Origin: Pseudomonadota bacterium
Lineage (GTDB): Bacteria > Pseudomonadota > Alphaproteobacteria > Rhizobiales > Beijerinckiaceae
Reading direction: 5' to 3'
Length of the DNA: 64,000 nucleotides
Assembly: GCA_020161575.1 (NCBI GenBank)
Contig: JAIUNR010000001.1
Coordinates: 372,001 to 436,000 of the forward strand
Below, piece after piece: positions 54,001 to 63,186 of the stretch (position 1 is the first letter of the stretch; each line of letters begins with the position of its first letter). The notes under the pieces were generated by a model. The model did not search any database. It worked only from the letters and a program-made list of their open reading frames with translations, and was not told the origin of the DNA. Made by a program: the position numbers and the translations under genes.

Positions 54001-55134
54001 ATGGCGACACCGAAGGCAATCCGGCACGACAGATCTGCGGAGGGATTTTCCCTCACCGGCACCTGGAATGCCGAACATGCGCAGGATCTCGAAAAACTGA
54101 TCGACGGCGTTTTCGCCGAACGCGATTCGCTCCCGCCTGGCCGGGTTACGCTGGAATGCAGCGAGGTCAGCGGGCTGGATACGCTCGGCGCCTATATCAT
54201 CCACAAGTTGCGCAACGGTCTTGCGGCGCCAAATCGGGAGGTCGTGCTGGCCGGGCTCGATTCCTCGCGCCAGATGCTGATTGACGAAGCCTCCTACACG
54301 CCCAAGGCGCCACCCGCGCGGCCTGATACCGGCGGCGCCTACCACATGCTGGCGGATATCGGCGAGGCAGTCGTCAATGCGGGCCGAGATCTTGCGAGCG
54401 GGGTCGCGTTTTTCGGAGCGGTCGTTGTCGCGTTGGGGCGGCTGCTGACAGGCCGGACAAGGCTGCGCCTTCCCTCGCTCGTCACTCAGCTAGAGCGTGT
54501 CGCCTTGCGCGGCGTGCCGATCATCGTGCTTATTTCCTTCCTTGTCGGGGCGATTATCGCCCAGCAATCGATTTTCCAGCTCCGCACCTTCGGAACGGTG
54601 CATTTCGTGGCGGATCTACTCGGCATCCTTGTGCTGCGCGAACTCGCGGTTCTGCTCACCTCGATCATGATCGCCGGGCGTTCTGGCTCTTCCTTCACGG
54701 CGGAGCTGGGCTCGATGAAAATGCGCGAGGAAGTCGACGCGCTCGAGACGATGGGGCTTGATCCTATCGAGGTGCTGGTCATGCCGCGAATTCTCGCGCT
54801 GATCATCGGCCTGCCGCTGCTCACCTTCATTTCCGCGATGGCGGGTATAGCCGGCGGTGCCGTCGTAGCCTTCTTCTATGGCGGGGTGAGCACCGAGGTG
54901 TTTTTCAGCCGCCTGCAGGGAGCGATCGGGCTCAATACGTTTCTTGTCGGCATGATCAAGGCGCCTTTCATGGCGCTCGTCATCGGAATCATCGCCTGTA
55001 TCGAGGGTTTTGCCGTGCGCGGCAGCGCTGAAAGCCTCGGCACGCATACCACGGCCTCGGTGGTGAAGGCGATCTTCGTGGTGATCGTCGTCGACGGGCT
55101 TTTCGCGATGTTCTTCGCGGCGATCAATTATTGA
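54001..55134 (+). CDS. MlaE-type permease with N-terminal STAS domain
   Basis: 377 residues. The first 105 residues form a STAS domain (FSLTGTWNAEHAQDLEKLI, VTLECSEVSGLDTLGAYIIHKL), which is the separate protein MlaB in E. coli. The rest is an MlaE permease (VALRGVPIIVLISFLVGAIIAQQS, MIAGRSGSSFTAELGSMKMREEVDALETMGLDPIEVLVMPRILALIIGLPL) with about five membrane helices. Works with the ATPase and the MCE protein next to it to move phospholipid between membranes. No MlaC-like protein in sight. Confidence 0.93.
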   Translation: MATPKAIRHDRSAEGFSLTGTWNAEHAQDLEKLIDGVFAERDSLPPGRVTLECSEVSGLDTLGAYIIHKLRNGLAAPNREVVLAGLDSSRQMLIDEASYTPKAPPARPDTGGAYHMLADIGEAVVNAGRDLASGVAFFGAVVVALGRLLTGRTRLRLPSLVTQLERVALRGVPIIVLISFLVGAIIAQQSIFQLRTFGTVHFVADLLGILVLRELAVLLTSIMIAGRSGSSFTAELGSMKMREEVDALETMGLDPIEVLVMPRILALIIGLPLLTFISAMAGIAGGAVVAFFYGGVSTEVFFSRLQGAIGLNTFLVGMIKAPFMALVIGIIACIEGFAVRGSAESLGTHTTASVVKAIFVVIVVDGLFAMFFAAINY

Positions 55135-55145
55135 GGCGGGCGCTG

Positions 55146-55967
55146 ATGGCGGAACACGACGAGGATTTCCCCGACAGGCAGACCGCGCGCCCGATTATCG
55201 AGGTGCGCGATCTCGCTGTGGGATTCGGCGAGCGGCTGATCATGGATGGTCTGTCGCTGGATGTCCGTCGCGGCGAGATCCTGGGCGTGGTCGGCGCCTC
55301 GGGAACCGGCAAATCGGTGCTGCTTCGCACCATTATCGGGTTGATCCAGCAGCGGCGGGGCAGCATCCGCGTTTTCGGGCATGACATGGCCCGGCTCAGC
55401 CCCGAGAAGCGTCGGCTGATCGAGAAACGCTGGGGCATCCTTTTCCAGCATGGTGCGCTGTTTTCTTCCCTCACCGTGAAGCAGAACATCCAGTTCCCGA
55501 TGCGCGAGTACCTTCATCTCTCCGAGGAACTGCTTGACGAAATGGCGATGGTGAAGCTGCGGCTCGTCGGGCTCAAGCCGGAAGCGGCCGAGCGCATGCC
55601 TTCCGAGCTGTCAGGCGGCATGATCAAGCGTGTGGCGCTTGCGCGTGCGCTGGCGCTGGACCCCGAGATCGTCTTCCTCGACGAGCCGACTTCCGGCCTC
55701 GATCCGATCGGCGCGGCGGATTTCGACGAATTGATCGCGACCTTGCAGAAGACTTTGGGCCTCACGGTTTTCATGGTAACCCACGATCTCGACAGTCTCG
55801 CGGGGATCTGCGATCGCATCGCGGCGCTCGGCGACGGCAAGGTGCTTCACGAAGGACCGCTGGACGAATTGAAGCAGCAGAAGCACCCTTGGCTTCAGGC
55901 TTATTTCAACGGCCCGCGCGCGCGGGCGAGCCACGTTCACACCGCATCGGCTGCGGCCAAAGGGTGA
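55146..55967 (+). CDS. MlaF-type ABC ATPase
   Basis: 273 residues. Walker A VGASGTGKSVLLR, Q-loop FQHGALFSSLTVKQN, signature LSGGMIKRVALARALALDPEIVFLDEPTSGLDPIGA, and H-loop VTHDLDSL. The signature LSGGM and the GxxFSSLTV segment fit the Mla family. Starts 11 bp after the permease stop and is translated with it. An in-frame TTG at 55131 is less likely. Confidence 0.93.
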   Translation: MAEHDEDFPDRQTARPIIEVRDLAVGFGERLIMDGLSLDVRRGEILGVVGASGTGKSVLLRTIIGLIQQRRGSIRVFGHDMARLSPEKRRLIEKRWGILFQHGALFSSLTVKQNIQFPMREYLHLSEELLDEMAMVKLRLVGLKPEAAERMPSELSGGMIKRVALARALALDPEIVFLDEPTSGLDPIGAADFDELIATLQKTLGLTVFMVTHDLDSLAGICDRIAALGDGKVLHEGPLDELKQQKHPWLQAYFNGPRARASHVHTASAAAKG

Positions 55968-55983
55968 GCGGGGAGGAGTTCGG

Positions 55984-57303
55984 ATGGAAAACCGCGCGAA
56001 TTACGCTCTTGTCGGCCTTTTCACGCTCGCCGTGATCGCGGGGGCCTTCGGCTTCGTCTATTGGTTCAAGCGCAGTGGCGAGACCGGCGAGAGGCGGGCT
56101 TACCGCCTTGTTTTCGTCGGTTCCGTTTCGGGGCTCTCCAAGGGGTCGACGGTACGCTTCAACGGCCTTCGGGTCGGCGAGGTCATGTCGGTCGGCATTC
56201 TTGAATCCGATCCCGGCAAGGTGGTCGCCACGATCGAGGTGGACAAGACCACGCCGATGAAAACCGATACGCGCGCCCGCCTCGAATATCAGGGCCTGAC
56301 CGGCGTTGCTTCGGTGCAGCTTACGGGCGGCGAGGCGCGCGCGCCGGACCTCGTATCGAGCGATTCCAAGGGGGCGATCATCCAGGCGGACCGCTCGGAT
56401 TATCAGGACATTCTCGAGACCATCCAGCGCCTTTCCGGGAAGATCGATGCGGTGCTGACCCGTGCCGATACCGCGCTCGCGCAATCCGAAGGCTCCTTCG
56501 TGGCGACGATGCGCAATGCCGAGACTTTCTCGAAGGCCCTGGCGGATAATTCCTCGGGCGTCGCCTCCTTCCTCTCCAATGCCGGCGAGATGAGCCAAAA
56601 GGTGGCCTCGCTTTCGGCCCGTCTCGAACGCTTCACCGATCAGGCTGAGGCGCTGGTCAAGGCAGTGGAACCGAAGGACGTGGAACGGGCGGTGAAGAAC
56701 ATCGCCGATTTTTCGGAGGCGCTCGGCAACAACAAGCTGGCGGTTTCCGACATGCTGAAGGATGTTGCCCAGCTCGCGAAGAACCTCAATACCAGCGCTG
56801 CGAAACTTGACGGTGCGCTGGAGGAGATCACGCGCGTCGCCAAGGCCATCGATACAGACAAGGTTGATCGCGCGCTCGATGGCGCGCAGAAATTCGCCGA
56901 TGTGCTCGGGCGCAATGCGCAATCCCTTGACGAGACGTTCCAGGAAATCTCGCGCATTACCGACAAGGTTTCGCAATCCGCCAACCGGCTCGACAATGTG
57001 ATGATCGGCGCGGAGAAATTCTTCGGCGGCGGTCAGGACGGGCAGGCTGCGGGCATGATGAACGAGATCGCCGAGACCGCGAAGGCGATCCGTACGCTTG
57101 CCGCCAATCTCGACAAGCGCACAGGCGAGATCACCGCGGGCATCAACCGCTTCACCGGGCCGGGTTTGCGCGATATCGAGGCGCTCGCGGCTGAATCACG
57201 CAAGGCGGTTGGCGATCTTTCCCGCGCCGTCCGCTCGCTCGAGCGCAACCCGCAGCAGTTGCTCTTCGGCGGGCGTTCCAATATCCCGGAATACCGGCAA
57301 TAG
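55984..57303 (+). CDS. MlaD-type MCE-domain protein
   Basis: 439 residues. One N-terminal membrane helix (YALVGLFTLAVIAGAFGFVYWF), an MCE domain (about 40-120: YRLVFVGSVSGLSKGSTVRFNGLRVGEVMSVGIL to LTGGEAR), then a long coiled-coil tail rich in Ala/Ser/Asp (150-400) that would span the periplasm. Longer than E. coli MlaD (183), as is common for alphaproteobacterial members. Forms the lipid channel of the complex. Confidence 0.92.
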   Translation: MENRANYALVGLFTLAVIAGAFGFVYWFKRSGETGERRAYRLVFVGSVSGLSKGSTVRFNGLRVGEVMSVGILESDPGKVVATIEVDKTTPMKTDTRARLEYQGLTGVASVQLTGGEARAPDLVSSDSKGAIIQADRSDYQDILETIQRLSGKIDAVLTRADTALAQSEGSFVATMRNAETFSKALADNSSGVASFLSNAGEMSQKVASLSARLERFTDQAEALVKAVEPKDVERAVKNIADFSEALGNNKLAVSDMLKDVAQLAKNLNTSAAKLDGALEEITRVAKAIDTDKVDRALDGAQKFADVLGRNAQSLDETFQEISRITDKVSQSANRLDNVMIGAEKFFGGGQDGQAAGMMNEIAETAKAIRTLAANLDKRTGEITAGINRFTGPGLRDIEALAAESRKAVGDLSRAVRSLERNPQQLLFGGRSNIPEYRQ

Positions 57304-57309
57304 GGTTTC

Positions 57310-57927
57310 ATGATGGGTTTCGAGATGTCCAATGAACGAGCCTCCCCGGCGGCTTTGTCGCGCCGGAGCGTTCTGGCGGGGCTGGGCCTTGGCGGCGCTT
57401 TCGCGCTGGGCGGATGCAGCTCCGGTGCGGCGCCGGCGACCTATGATCTCGCGGCCCCGCGCGACGGCATCACCTCCGGGCGCGGCAAGGGGCTGATCGT
57501 GATCGCCGAGCCGCAGGCGCTGCAAGCGCTGGATTCAAACCGGGTGGTTGTGATGACCCGGGGCGGCGGCATCGCCTATCTGCCGGATGTCCAGCTCTCG
57601 GATCGCCTGCCCAAGCTGTTTCAGGTTCGCCTGATCCAGACCTTCGAGAATGCGAGCCGCATTCAGGCGGTGGGAAGGCCAGGCGACCGGCTGTTGCCTG
57701 TCGCGCAGATCAACTCCGAGATCCGCGCTTTCGGTATCGATGAGGCCAGTGGTGAGGCGCTCGCGGAAATCTCGGTCAAGATCGTCAATGATCGCTCCGG
57801 GCGCATTCTCGCGGGGCATGTTTTCACCAGCCGCGTTCCCGCCGGCGGGAGCGCTGTCGCCGCCCTCGATCTCGCCAATCAGGCTCTGATGCGCGATATC
57901 GTCAAGTGGGTCTCAGCGCGGATCTAA
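57310..57927 (+). CDS. ABC transport auxiliary lipoprotein (PqiC-like)
   Basis: 205 residues. Signal peptide and lipobox (RRSVLAGLGLGGAFALGGCSS), then the ABC_trans_aux domain: TYDLAAPRDG, GLIVIAEPQALQALDSNRVVVMTRGGGIAYLPDVQLSDRLPKLFQVRLIQTFENASRIQAVGRPGDRL. These lipoproteins join MCE systems at the outer membrane. Fourth gene of the operon. Start could be 57310, 57313 or 57325. Confidence 0.88.
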   Translation: MMGFEMSNERASPAALSRRSVLAGLGLGGAFALGGCSSGAAPATYDLAAPRDGITSGRGKGLIVIAEPQALQALDSNRVVVMTRGGGIAYLPDVQLSDRLPKLFQVRLIQTFENASRIQAVGRPGDRLLPVAQINSEIRAFGIDEASGEALAEISVKIVNDRSGRILAGHVFTSRVPAGGSAVAALDLANQALMRDIVKWVSARI

Positions 57928-57968
57928 GCTGCTTTTTGCCGTTTGGAGCAGATTTCGAGAAAAGCAAG

Positions 57969-58117
57969 TTGCAACATATGGTTGCGTTTCGTTCCCGAAT
58001 CAATCTCTGAGCTTCCCGGCGTTTTTACCCGTAGGCGGCCAGATTGAATCAAAATCTCTGGGGATCACAAAAACTGCATATGCAACTTATAGTTGCATAT
58101 CATTCTTGAATCAATTT
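57969..58117. repeat. Two diverged copies of a palindromic element between the lipid-transport operon and the GPR-like gene
   Basis: Copy 1 has GCAAC-ATATG-GTTGC at 57971-57985. Copy 2 is a near-perfect palindrome at 58078-58100 (arms ATATGCAACT and AGTTGCATAT around TAT). Both are followed by a similar stretch ending GAATCAAT. Spacing between the cores is 111 bp. The 310 bp gap here lies between two convergent genes and is A+T-richer than its surroundings. Confidence 0.6.
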
Positions 58118-58183
58118 GCGTGCAACGGTTTCGTCTCCGAATCGATGCGTTTTTCGTGCAGATGACATGCCGTTTCCGATGAC

Positions 58184-58211
58184 AAAAAAAGGCGGCCTGA
58201 AGCCGCCTTTT
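58184..58211. terminator. Bidirectional terminator between the MCE operon and the GPR-like gene
   Basis: GGCGGC (58191-58196) and GCCGCC (58202-58207) pair, extended by AAAA and TTTT on each side. Seven A lie before it (seven T on the minus strand). Serves the long minus-strand gene, and perhaps the lipoprotein gene. Confidence 0.85.
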
Positions 58212-58237
58212 CATCACTTGTCACGCCTCGGGATAAA

Positions 58238-61200
58238 TCAATCGAAGCGCCCGGCGGCGTGCGCCAGCATCGTATAGACCTTGCCGGTCTCCGAGGAGAG
58301 GTAGGTCCGGGCGATCATGGAGTCACGGTCATCGCCCGCAACCTCGCCCAGCAGGCGCTCGAACTGCGCGATATAGGCGTCCACCGTTTTGCGGAACTCG
58401 TCATCCCGGCGATAGCGGCGGCGGATATCGTCATAAGCCTCCTGCCCCTGAAGGGTATAGAGCCGACGCGTGAAGACGTTGCGCTCGCCCTTGCGATAGC
58501 GATCCCACAGTTCGATCGCAGCCTCGTGATCGATCATCCGCGCGATATCGACCGAGAGGGAATCAAGCGATTCGATCCGGTTGGCGGAACCCTGCTCGCG
58601 CCCGTTGCGTGCCGGCGAGGGGAGGGGCGCGGCTTCATCCGAGGCGCGCTCAAGAAGCCCTGAGAGCCATGAGGCGCCGGCCGCGCGGCTCTGCTGCTGC
58701 GGGGGCTGGATCGGTGCTGCCGGGCGGGTGGCGCGCGGCGGTTCGACACGCGGGGGCGCGGGAGGCGGCACCGGCGCGGGCGCCGGTTCTGCTGGCCGGA
58801 AGCTCATGCGCTGCGCGTCCATTTCCGAGCGGCGCGGTGTGGCGACATCAAGGGCCGGGGCCGAGCGGGAGACGATCTCGTTGAGTTCGCCCAAGGCGCG
58901 GATCTGGTCAGTCACCACGCGCTTGAGATTGCCGGAGGCTTCGCGGGCGGCATGCGGGATTTCGAGCCCGCTCGATTGCAGGGCCTGCCGTGTGGCTTCC
59001 AACTCCGCGAGCACGTCATGCGAAGCCTGGCGGAATTGCGCGGCCGTTGTGGCAAAACCTTCGAGCTGGCGCTGGAAGAGGGTCGACATTTCGGCATTGG
59101 CCTGCTCATAGGCCGCGCGCAGCGAGGAGGCCGTACGCTCGCGCTCCTTGCCGGATTCGATGCGCACGCGCTCGAACTGGGTACCGATCGCGCTGGCTGC
59201 GGCTTCGGCGCTCTGATGCACGAGTGTGCTTGCTTCGCGTGCCTTTGCTTCGGCTTCGGTGAACTGATCACCCACCAGAGCCGAGAAGGAGCGCAGGAGG
59301 GATTCGATATCCTCGGAGCGGGAATCGAGCGTGGAAACCAGCTTTTCGAACAGCGCGTGGCGTTCGTCGAGCAGGCGATTGACCTTGTCCTGCGTCGCGG
59401 CGAGGTCCGCACTGACGCTCTGGAGACGGCCGGTGCGGGCATCGAGATCGCGGCTCATGCTCTCGCTATGGGTGAGCACATCGCCCGATGCGTTGCGGAT
59501 TTCCTCGACCTTGGTGGAGAGGGCTTCCGCGCCCTCGCGCGAGGCGGAGAGGATGGCGGCGAGCGTGGCTTCCAGCCCGCGCACGCGCTCGCTCATGCGG
59601 CTCTCGACCTCGGTGAGGTTCTTGGTCGCGGAACCGACGATCGAGTTGAGCAGCTGGTTCGCATCCGAGAGGCGGCCGAGCAGCGCGGAAACCTCGGTGC
59701 GCAGCTTGTCGTTGGCTTCGACGAGTCCGGTGAGCGAGGAGGCCGAGCCACTGGCGATCGCCTCGTTGAGATCGGTGAGCGAGGTCGTCACGCGGCGCGA
59801 CAGATCCTCGGTCGCCAGTTCCAGGCTGGCGACGATGGCATGGCCGCGCGTTTCCATCGTGTCGAGGAAGCCGCCGCTCTTCTGGTCGAAAAGGCGGGCG
59901 ATATCGTCCGATTTGGTCGTGAGGCTTGTGGAAAGCGCCTCGGCGCGGGCAATGATTTCCTGGCCGACATCACGGCCGAGGGTTGCGAGCGAACGCTCGA
60001 CCTCGCCGGCGCGCAGCATGATCGTTTCCGCGCTCTGGTCGAGCCGGTTGCCGATCCGCTCCGCCGCCGCGTCGGTCTTCGATTCGATGGTCGCGAGATG
60101 CTCGCCGAGCGGGTCGACGACGCGCGAGGAGAAGGCGGTGACCTTGCCCTCCAGCGTGCCGAGCAGTTGCGTGCCGCTGTCGCCGATGACGCGGGAGAAT
60201 TCCAGCGTGCGCAGGGCCAGCGTGTCGCCGAGCTTGCGGGCGCGGTCGTCGAGGCCGGTTTCGATGCGGTTGAGCAGGCTCTCGAGGGTCGAGGTGACCT
60301 CGCCGGTGCGGTTCTGCAGCGTTTCCGTAAGGCTGGCCGAACGGGTGATAACCGTCTGTTCGAGCGAGTCGGCCTTGCCCACGAAGGCGTGTTCGAAGGC
60401 TTCGAACTTCTCCGCGAGGCCCGCCGTGCGTGCCGTCACCGTTTCGGCGAGAGAATTGGCATTGGCGCCGAGGGCCTCGTTGACGCGCGCGCCCTGCAAG
60501 GTGATGGCCTGCACGACATCACGGCCGGAAAGGGCGAGCTTCTCGGTGACCGTGCTCGCCTGTTCCATAAGGGCGGTGCCGAGCTGGTCGATCTCGCTCT
60601 TGAGACCGGCACTGGCTTCCTGCGTCCGTTCGCCGATGAGGCTGGCGAGGCTCTCGCCGGCAATGGCGAAGGCTTCGTTCGCCTGCGCGATGCGCGACGA
60701 GAGCATTTCCGCGAGCGAGACGCCGCGTTCTGTGAGATTGTTTTCGAGGGTCTCGGTCTGCTCACGCAGCGTCGTCTCGATGGAGCCGACGACCCGTTCG
60801 AGATTGCCGGCCAGCATCTTGCCATGGCCGTCGAACAGGCCGGAAAGGCGCTCGGTGCCCGCATCGAGATGGCGCTCCACGAGGCCGGCCTTCTCCTCGA
60901 GCGTCTGCCCGAGGATATCCGTTGCGCCGCCGAGGCTCTTCTCGAGGCTTTCCGCCTGCTGGCTGAGCACTTCCGCCAGGCGGACGGTGCCGCCATCGAG
61001 ATTGGCTTCGATGAGGCGCGCATTCTCGTTGATCGAGCGTTCCAGCGCGCCGGCATGGCCGACGATCTTCTCCGCCAGCTCGCTGCCGCGCGAGGCGATC
61101 TCCTCCGCGATGCGCGTGCCCTTCTCCTCGATGAGGCGGCCCGATTCCAGCCCGCGCGCTTCCATCGCCTGGATGAACTCGCTGGAGGCGATGCGCATCG

Positions 61201-62920
61201 TCTCGTTGATCTCGACGGCGCGGCTGCCCACGGTCTCCATGATCGAGCGACCATTCTCCGCGAAGGCGGAGTTGACGATCGAGGCCGTCTCGTCGAACTC
61301 GGCCTTGAGCGCCTTGCCCGCCTCGCGGAAGGTTGCCGCAGAGACGGTGAGGCTCTCCTCGACATCGCGCGCAGAGACGGCGGCGATTTCCTGGAAGCGG
61401 ATGGTCGCGGTCTCGGAAGCGTCCGCGAAGGCGCGCGTGGCGCCCGCGGTGGCTTCGACAAGCATGGAAGCGGTGTTCTCGCCCAGCTCGCGCAGTGTCC
61501 GACTCGAATTTTCGCTCACTTCGCCCAGCGACTGGATGGTCAGCGCGCTGGCATCATGGAATTCGGCGACAATGGATGTGCCGGTGTCGCGCAGGGCAGC
61601 GGTGGTTTTCTCGGCGGCTTCCGCGATGGCCTGGTTGGTGGCCTGGCTGTGCTCCGCCAGGGAGGCGGTCAGCGTTGCGGTGCTGTTGCCGATGCCGGCG
61701 ACGACATCGCGCGAGGTGCGCGAGAGTTCCGTGGATACTTCGTTGCGCGCGAGGGTGAGCGCGGCGGTGGTCTCATCCGTGACACTGGCGATACGGTCGG
61801 CCATTTCGGCTGCCCTGACACCAATGACATCGTTGAGCCTGTCTGCTGCCCGATCGAGTGCAGTGACGATCTCGTCCTGCTTGCCGCCGATCATGAAGGA
61901 AACACGCCCGCCTGCTTCATCCACCGCAAGCGAGATAGAGGAACTGGCCTTGGCAATATCGGTCGAGAAGCCCTGATGCGCGACCTCGATCGTGCTGCGG
62001 ATGCGCTCGGCGGTGGCCATGATGGCCTCGCGCTCGGCTGCCAGCTCGTTTACCAGCGCGCGCATCTTGTATTCGTTGTCCGCGTAGGAACGCTCGAGCG
62101 CGGTTACCTCGCCATGGACGATATTCTCGAGTTCGCCCGCACGTGCCACGGCACGCTCGATTCCATCGCCGATCGAGGAGACTTCACGGCGCACGGCCTG
62201 ACCGAGCGTGAACACGGTCTCGGTGCCGGCGACTTCCGGCTCGGCGAGACGGGCGGCGACTTCCGCCATCACCTTTGCCGAGATCTTCATCTCGCGCGAA
62301 CGGCGCTGGAGCATCGCCATCGAGAACAGGAAGAGCACCGGCACGACAAGCGCCAGGGCAGCGAGCAGGATCATGCCTTCCGAGCCAGCGCGCAGGCTGC
62401 CCTCGGCGTTGAGAAGCAGGCCGTCATTGCGCGAGAAGACAAAGGCGCCCGCGGCGAGCCAGACGAGCGACAGGACGGCGGCGACCAGCAGCGGCGTGCG
62501 GGGGGCTGCATCGGCGAGCGGCGCGAGCAGCTCCGCGACATTGGCGCGCTTGTCGTCATTGGCGGGAAGGACGGGGCTGCGCGGCGAACGCGGCGGCATC
62601 GCCGGCTGGGTGATGCCGAGATCCGGCGCGGCGGGCTCGCTGGCGCGGGGCTGGGCATTGCCGGGACGGCGCGGCTTGATGATCGGGGCTTCCGGCGCGG
62701 CGGCTTCCTTCTCGCTTCCGGAGGTGGCCTTCACCGCCTCGGCTGCGGGGGGAGCGATCTCGTTACGGAAGATATCGACTTCGTCGACGCGCGGCAGGCG
62801 CGGCGTTTCCGGGCCGTCCTTCGCCTTGGAGGGCTCGCCGGCAGGGGACATACCGAGCGCCTCCTCGATCGCCGAAAGAGCGGCTTCCGAAGCGTCCTTG
62901 TTCTTCTTATGCGTGGCCAT
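58238..62920 (-). CDS. Giant coiled-coil membrane protein, growth-pole-ring (GPR/RgsE)-like
   Basis: 1560 residues. A Pro/Ala-rich cytoplasmic N-terminus (1-140), two membrane helices (143-163 and 182-204), then over 1000 residues of apolipoprotein-like amphipathic coiled-coil repeats rich in Ala/Glu/Ser/Thr, a Pro-rich linker (PAPVPPPAPPR), and a conserved C-terminal domain (SVDIARMIDHEAAIELWDRYRKGERNVFTRRLYTLQG). This matches the architecture of GPR of Agrobacterium and RgsE of Sinorhizobium, which organise unipolar growth. No Cys-rich or enzymatic motif. Identity as GPR is inferred from architecture, not from alignment. Confidence 0.75.
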   Translation of the reverse strand: MATHKKNKDASEAALSAIEEALGMSPAGEPSKAKDGPETPRLPRVDEVDIFRNEIAPPAAEAVKATSGSEKEAAAPEAPIIKPRRPGNAQPRASEPAAPDLGITQPAMPPRSPRSPVLPANDDKRANVAELLAPLADAAPRTPLLVAAVLSLVWLAAGAFVFSRNDGLLLNAEGSLRAGSEGMILLAALALVVPVLFLFSMAMLQRRSREMKISAKVMAEVAARLAEPEVAGTETVFTLGQAVRREVSSIGDGIERAVARAGELENIVHGEVTALERSYADNEYKMRALVNELAAEREAIMATAERIRSTIEVAHQGFSTDIAKASSSISLAVDEAGGRVSFMIGGKQDEIVTALDRAADRLNDVIGVRAAEMADRIASVTDETTAALTLARNEVSTELSRTSRDVVAGIGNSTATLTASLAEHSQATNQAIAEAAEKTTAALRDTGTSIVAEFHDASALTIQSLGEVSENSSRTLRELGENTASMLVEATAGATRAFADASETATIRFQEIAAVSARDVEESLTVSAATFREAGKALKAEFDETASIVNSAFAENGRSIMETVGSRAVEINETMRIASSEFIQAMEARGLESGRLIEEKGTRIAEEIASRGSELAEKIVGHAGALERSINENARLIEANLDGGTVRLAEVLSQQAESLEKSLGGATDILGQTLEEKAGLVERHLDAGTERLSGLFDGHGKMLAGNLERVVGSIETTLREQTETLENNLTERGVSLAEMLSSRIAQANEAFAIAGESLASLIGERTQEASAGLKSEIDQLGTALMEQASTVTEKLALSGRDVVQAITLQGARVNEALGANANSLAETVTARTAGLAEKFEAFEHAFVGKADSLEQTVITRSASLTETLQNRTGEVTSTLESLLNRIETGLDDRARKLGDTLALRTLEFSRVIGDSGTQLLGTLEGKVTAFSSRVVDPLGEHLATIESKTDAAAERIGNRLDQSAETIMLRAGEVERSLATLGRDVGQEIIARAEALSTSLTTKSDDIARLFDQKSGGFLDTMETRGHAIVASLELATEDLSRRVTTSLTDLNEAIASGSASSLTGLVEANDKLRTEVSALLGRLSDANQLLNSIVGSATKNLTEVESRMSERVRGLEATLAAILSASREGAEALSTKVEEIRNASGDVLTHSESMSRDLDARTGRLQSVSADLAATQDKVNRLLDERHALFEKLVSTLDSRSEDIESLLRSFSALVGDQFTEAEAKAREASTLVHQSAEAAASAIGTQFERVRIESGKERERTASSLRAAYEQANAEMSTLFQRQLEGFATTAAQFRQASHDVLAELEATRQALQSSGLEIPHAAREASGNLKRVVTDQIRALGELNEIVSRSAPALDVATPRRSEMDAQRMSFRPAEPAPAPVPPPAPPRVEPPRATRPAAPIQPPQQQSRAAGASWLSGLLERASDEAAPLPSPARNGREQGSANRIESLDSLSVDIARMIDHEAAIELWDRYRKGERNVFTRRLYTLQGQEAYDDIRRRYRRDDEFRKTVDAYIAQFERLLGEVAGDDRDSMIARTYLSSETGKVYTMLAHAAGRFD

Positions 62921-63052
62921 ACGCGGTTCACCCCTGCCTGATGCTCGCTTCGGAACGGATTCCGGAGCGGCCCACCACCTGCCCGGAACACGGGCAGTCG
63001 ATCAAATTCGGTCTTAGTTTACTTTTTTAACGGAGCTACGGAAACATAAACT

Positions 63053-63078
63053 GTTAACGATCTCAAATCGTCGTTAAC
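63053..63078. promoter_or_regulatory. Inverted repeat GTTAACGA-N10-TCGTTAAC between divergent genes
   Basis: Eight-base arms GTTAACGA (63053-63060) and TCGTTAAC (63071-63078). It lies in the 266 bp between the divergent GPR-like and Hpt genes, 109 bases before the Hpt start. The rest of that gap shows an A+T-rich stretch near 63015-63050 and no other gene. Could bind a dimeric regulator. The TTAAC half-sites recall CtrA half-sites, but spacing differs. Confidence 0.4.
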
Positions 63079-63186
63079 GGGTTGGCGACCCTGTCGATGG
63101 AATGGGCGACCTTCGTGGTTTTGGATTGGGGCTGTATTAAGGTCGCCATGCCAGCCTGAAGCTCCGGCAACAACGGCAGGAAAGCC

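Noticed and set aside
58952-62941. A 1329-residue open frame on the plus strand, antisense to the GPR-like gene.
   Set aside because: It mirrors the repeat-rich, high-GC coding strand; composition (Gly/Arg/Phe-rich without domain pattern) is that of an antisense shadow, while the minus frame has helices, coiled coil and a conserved end.
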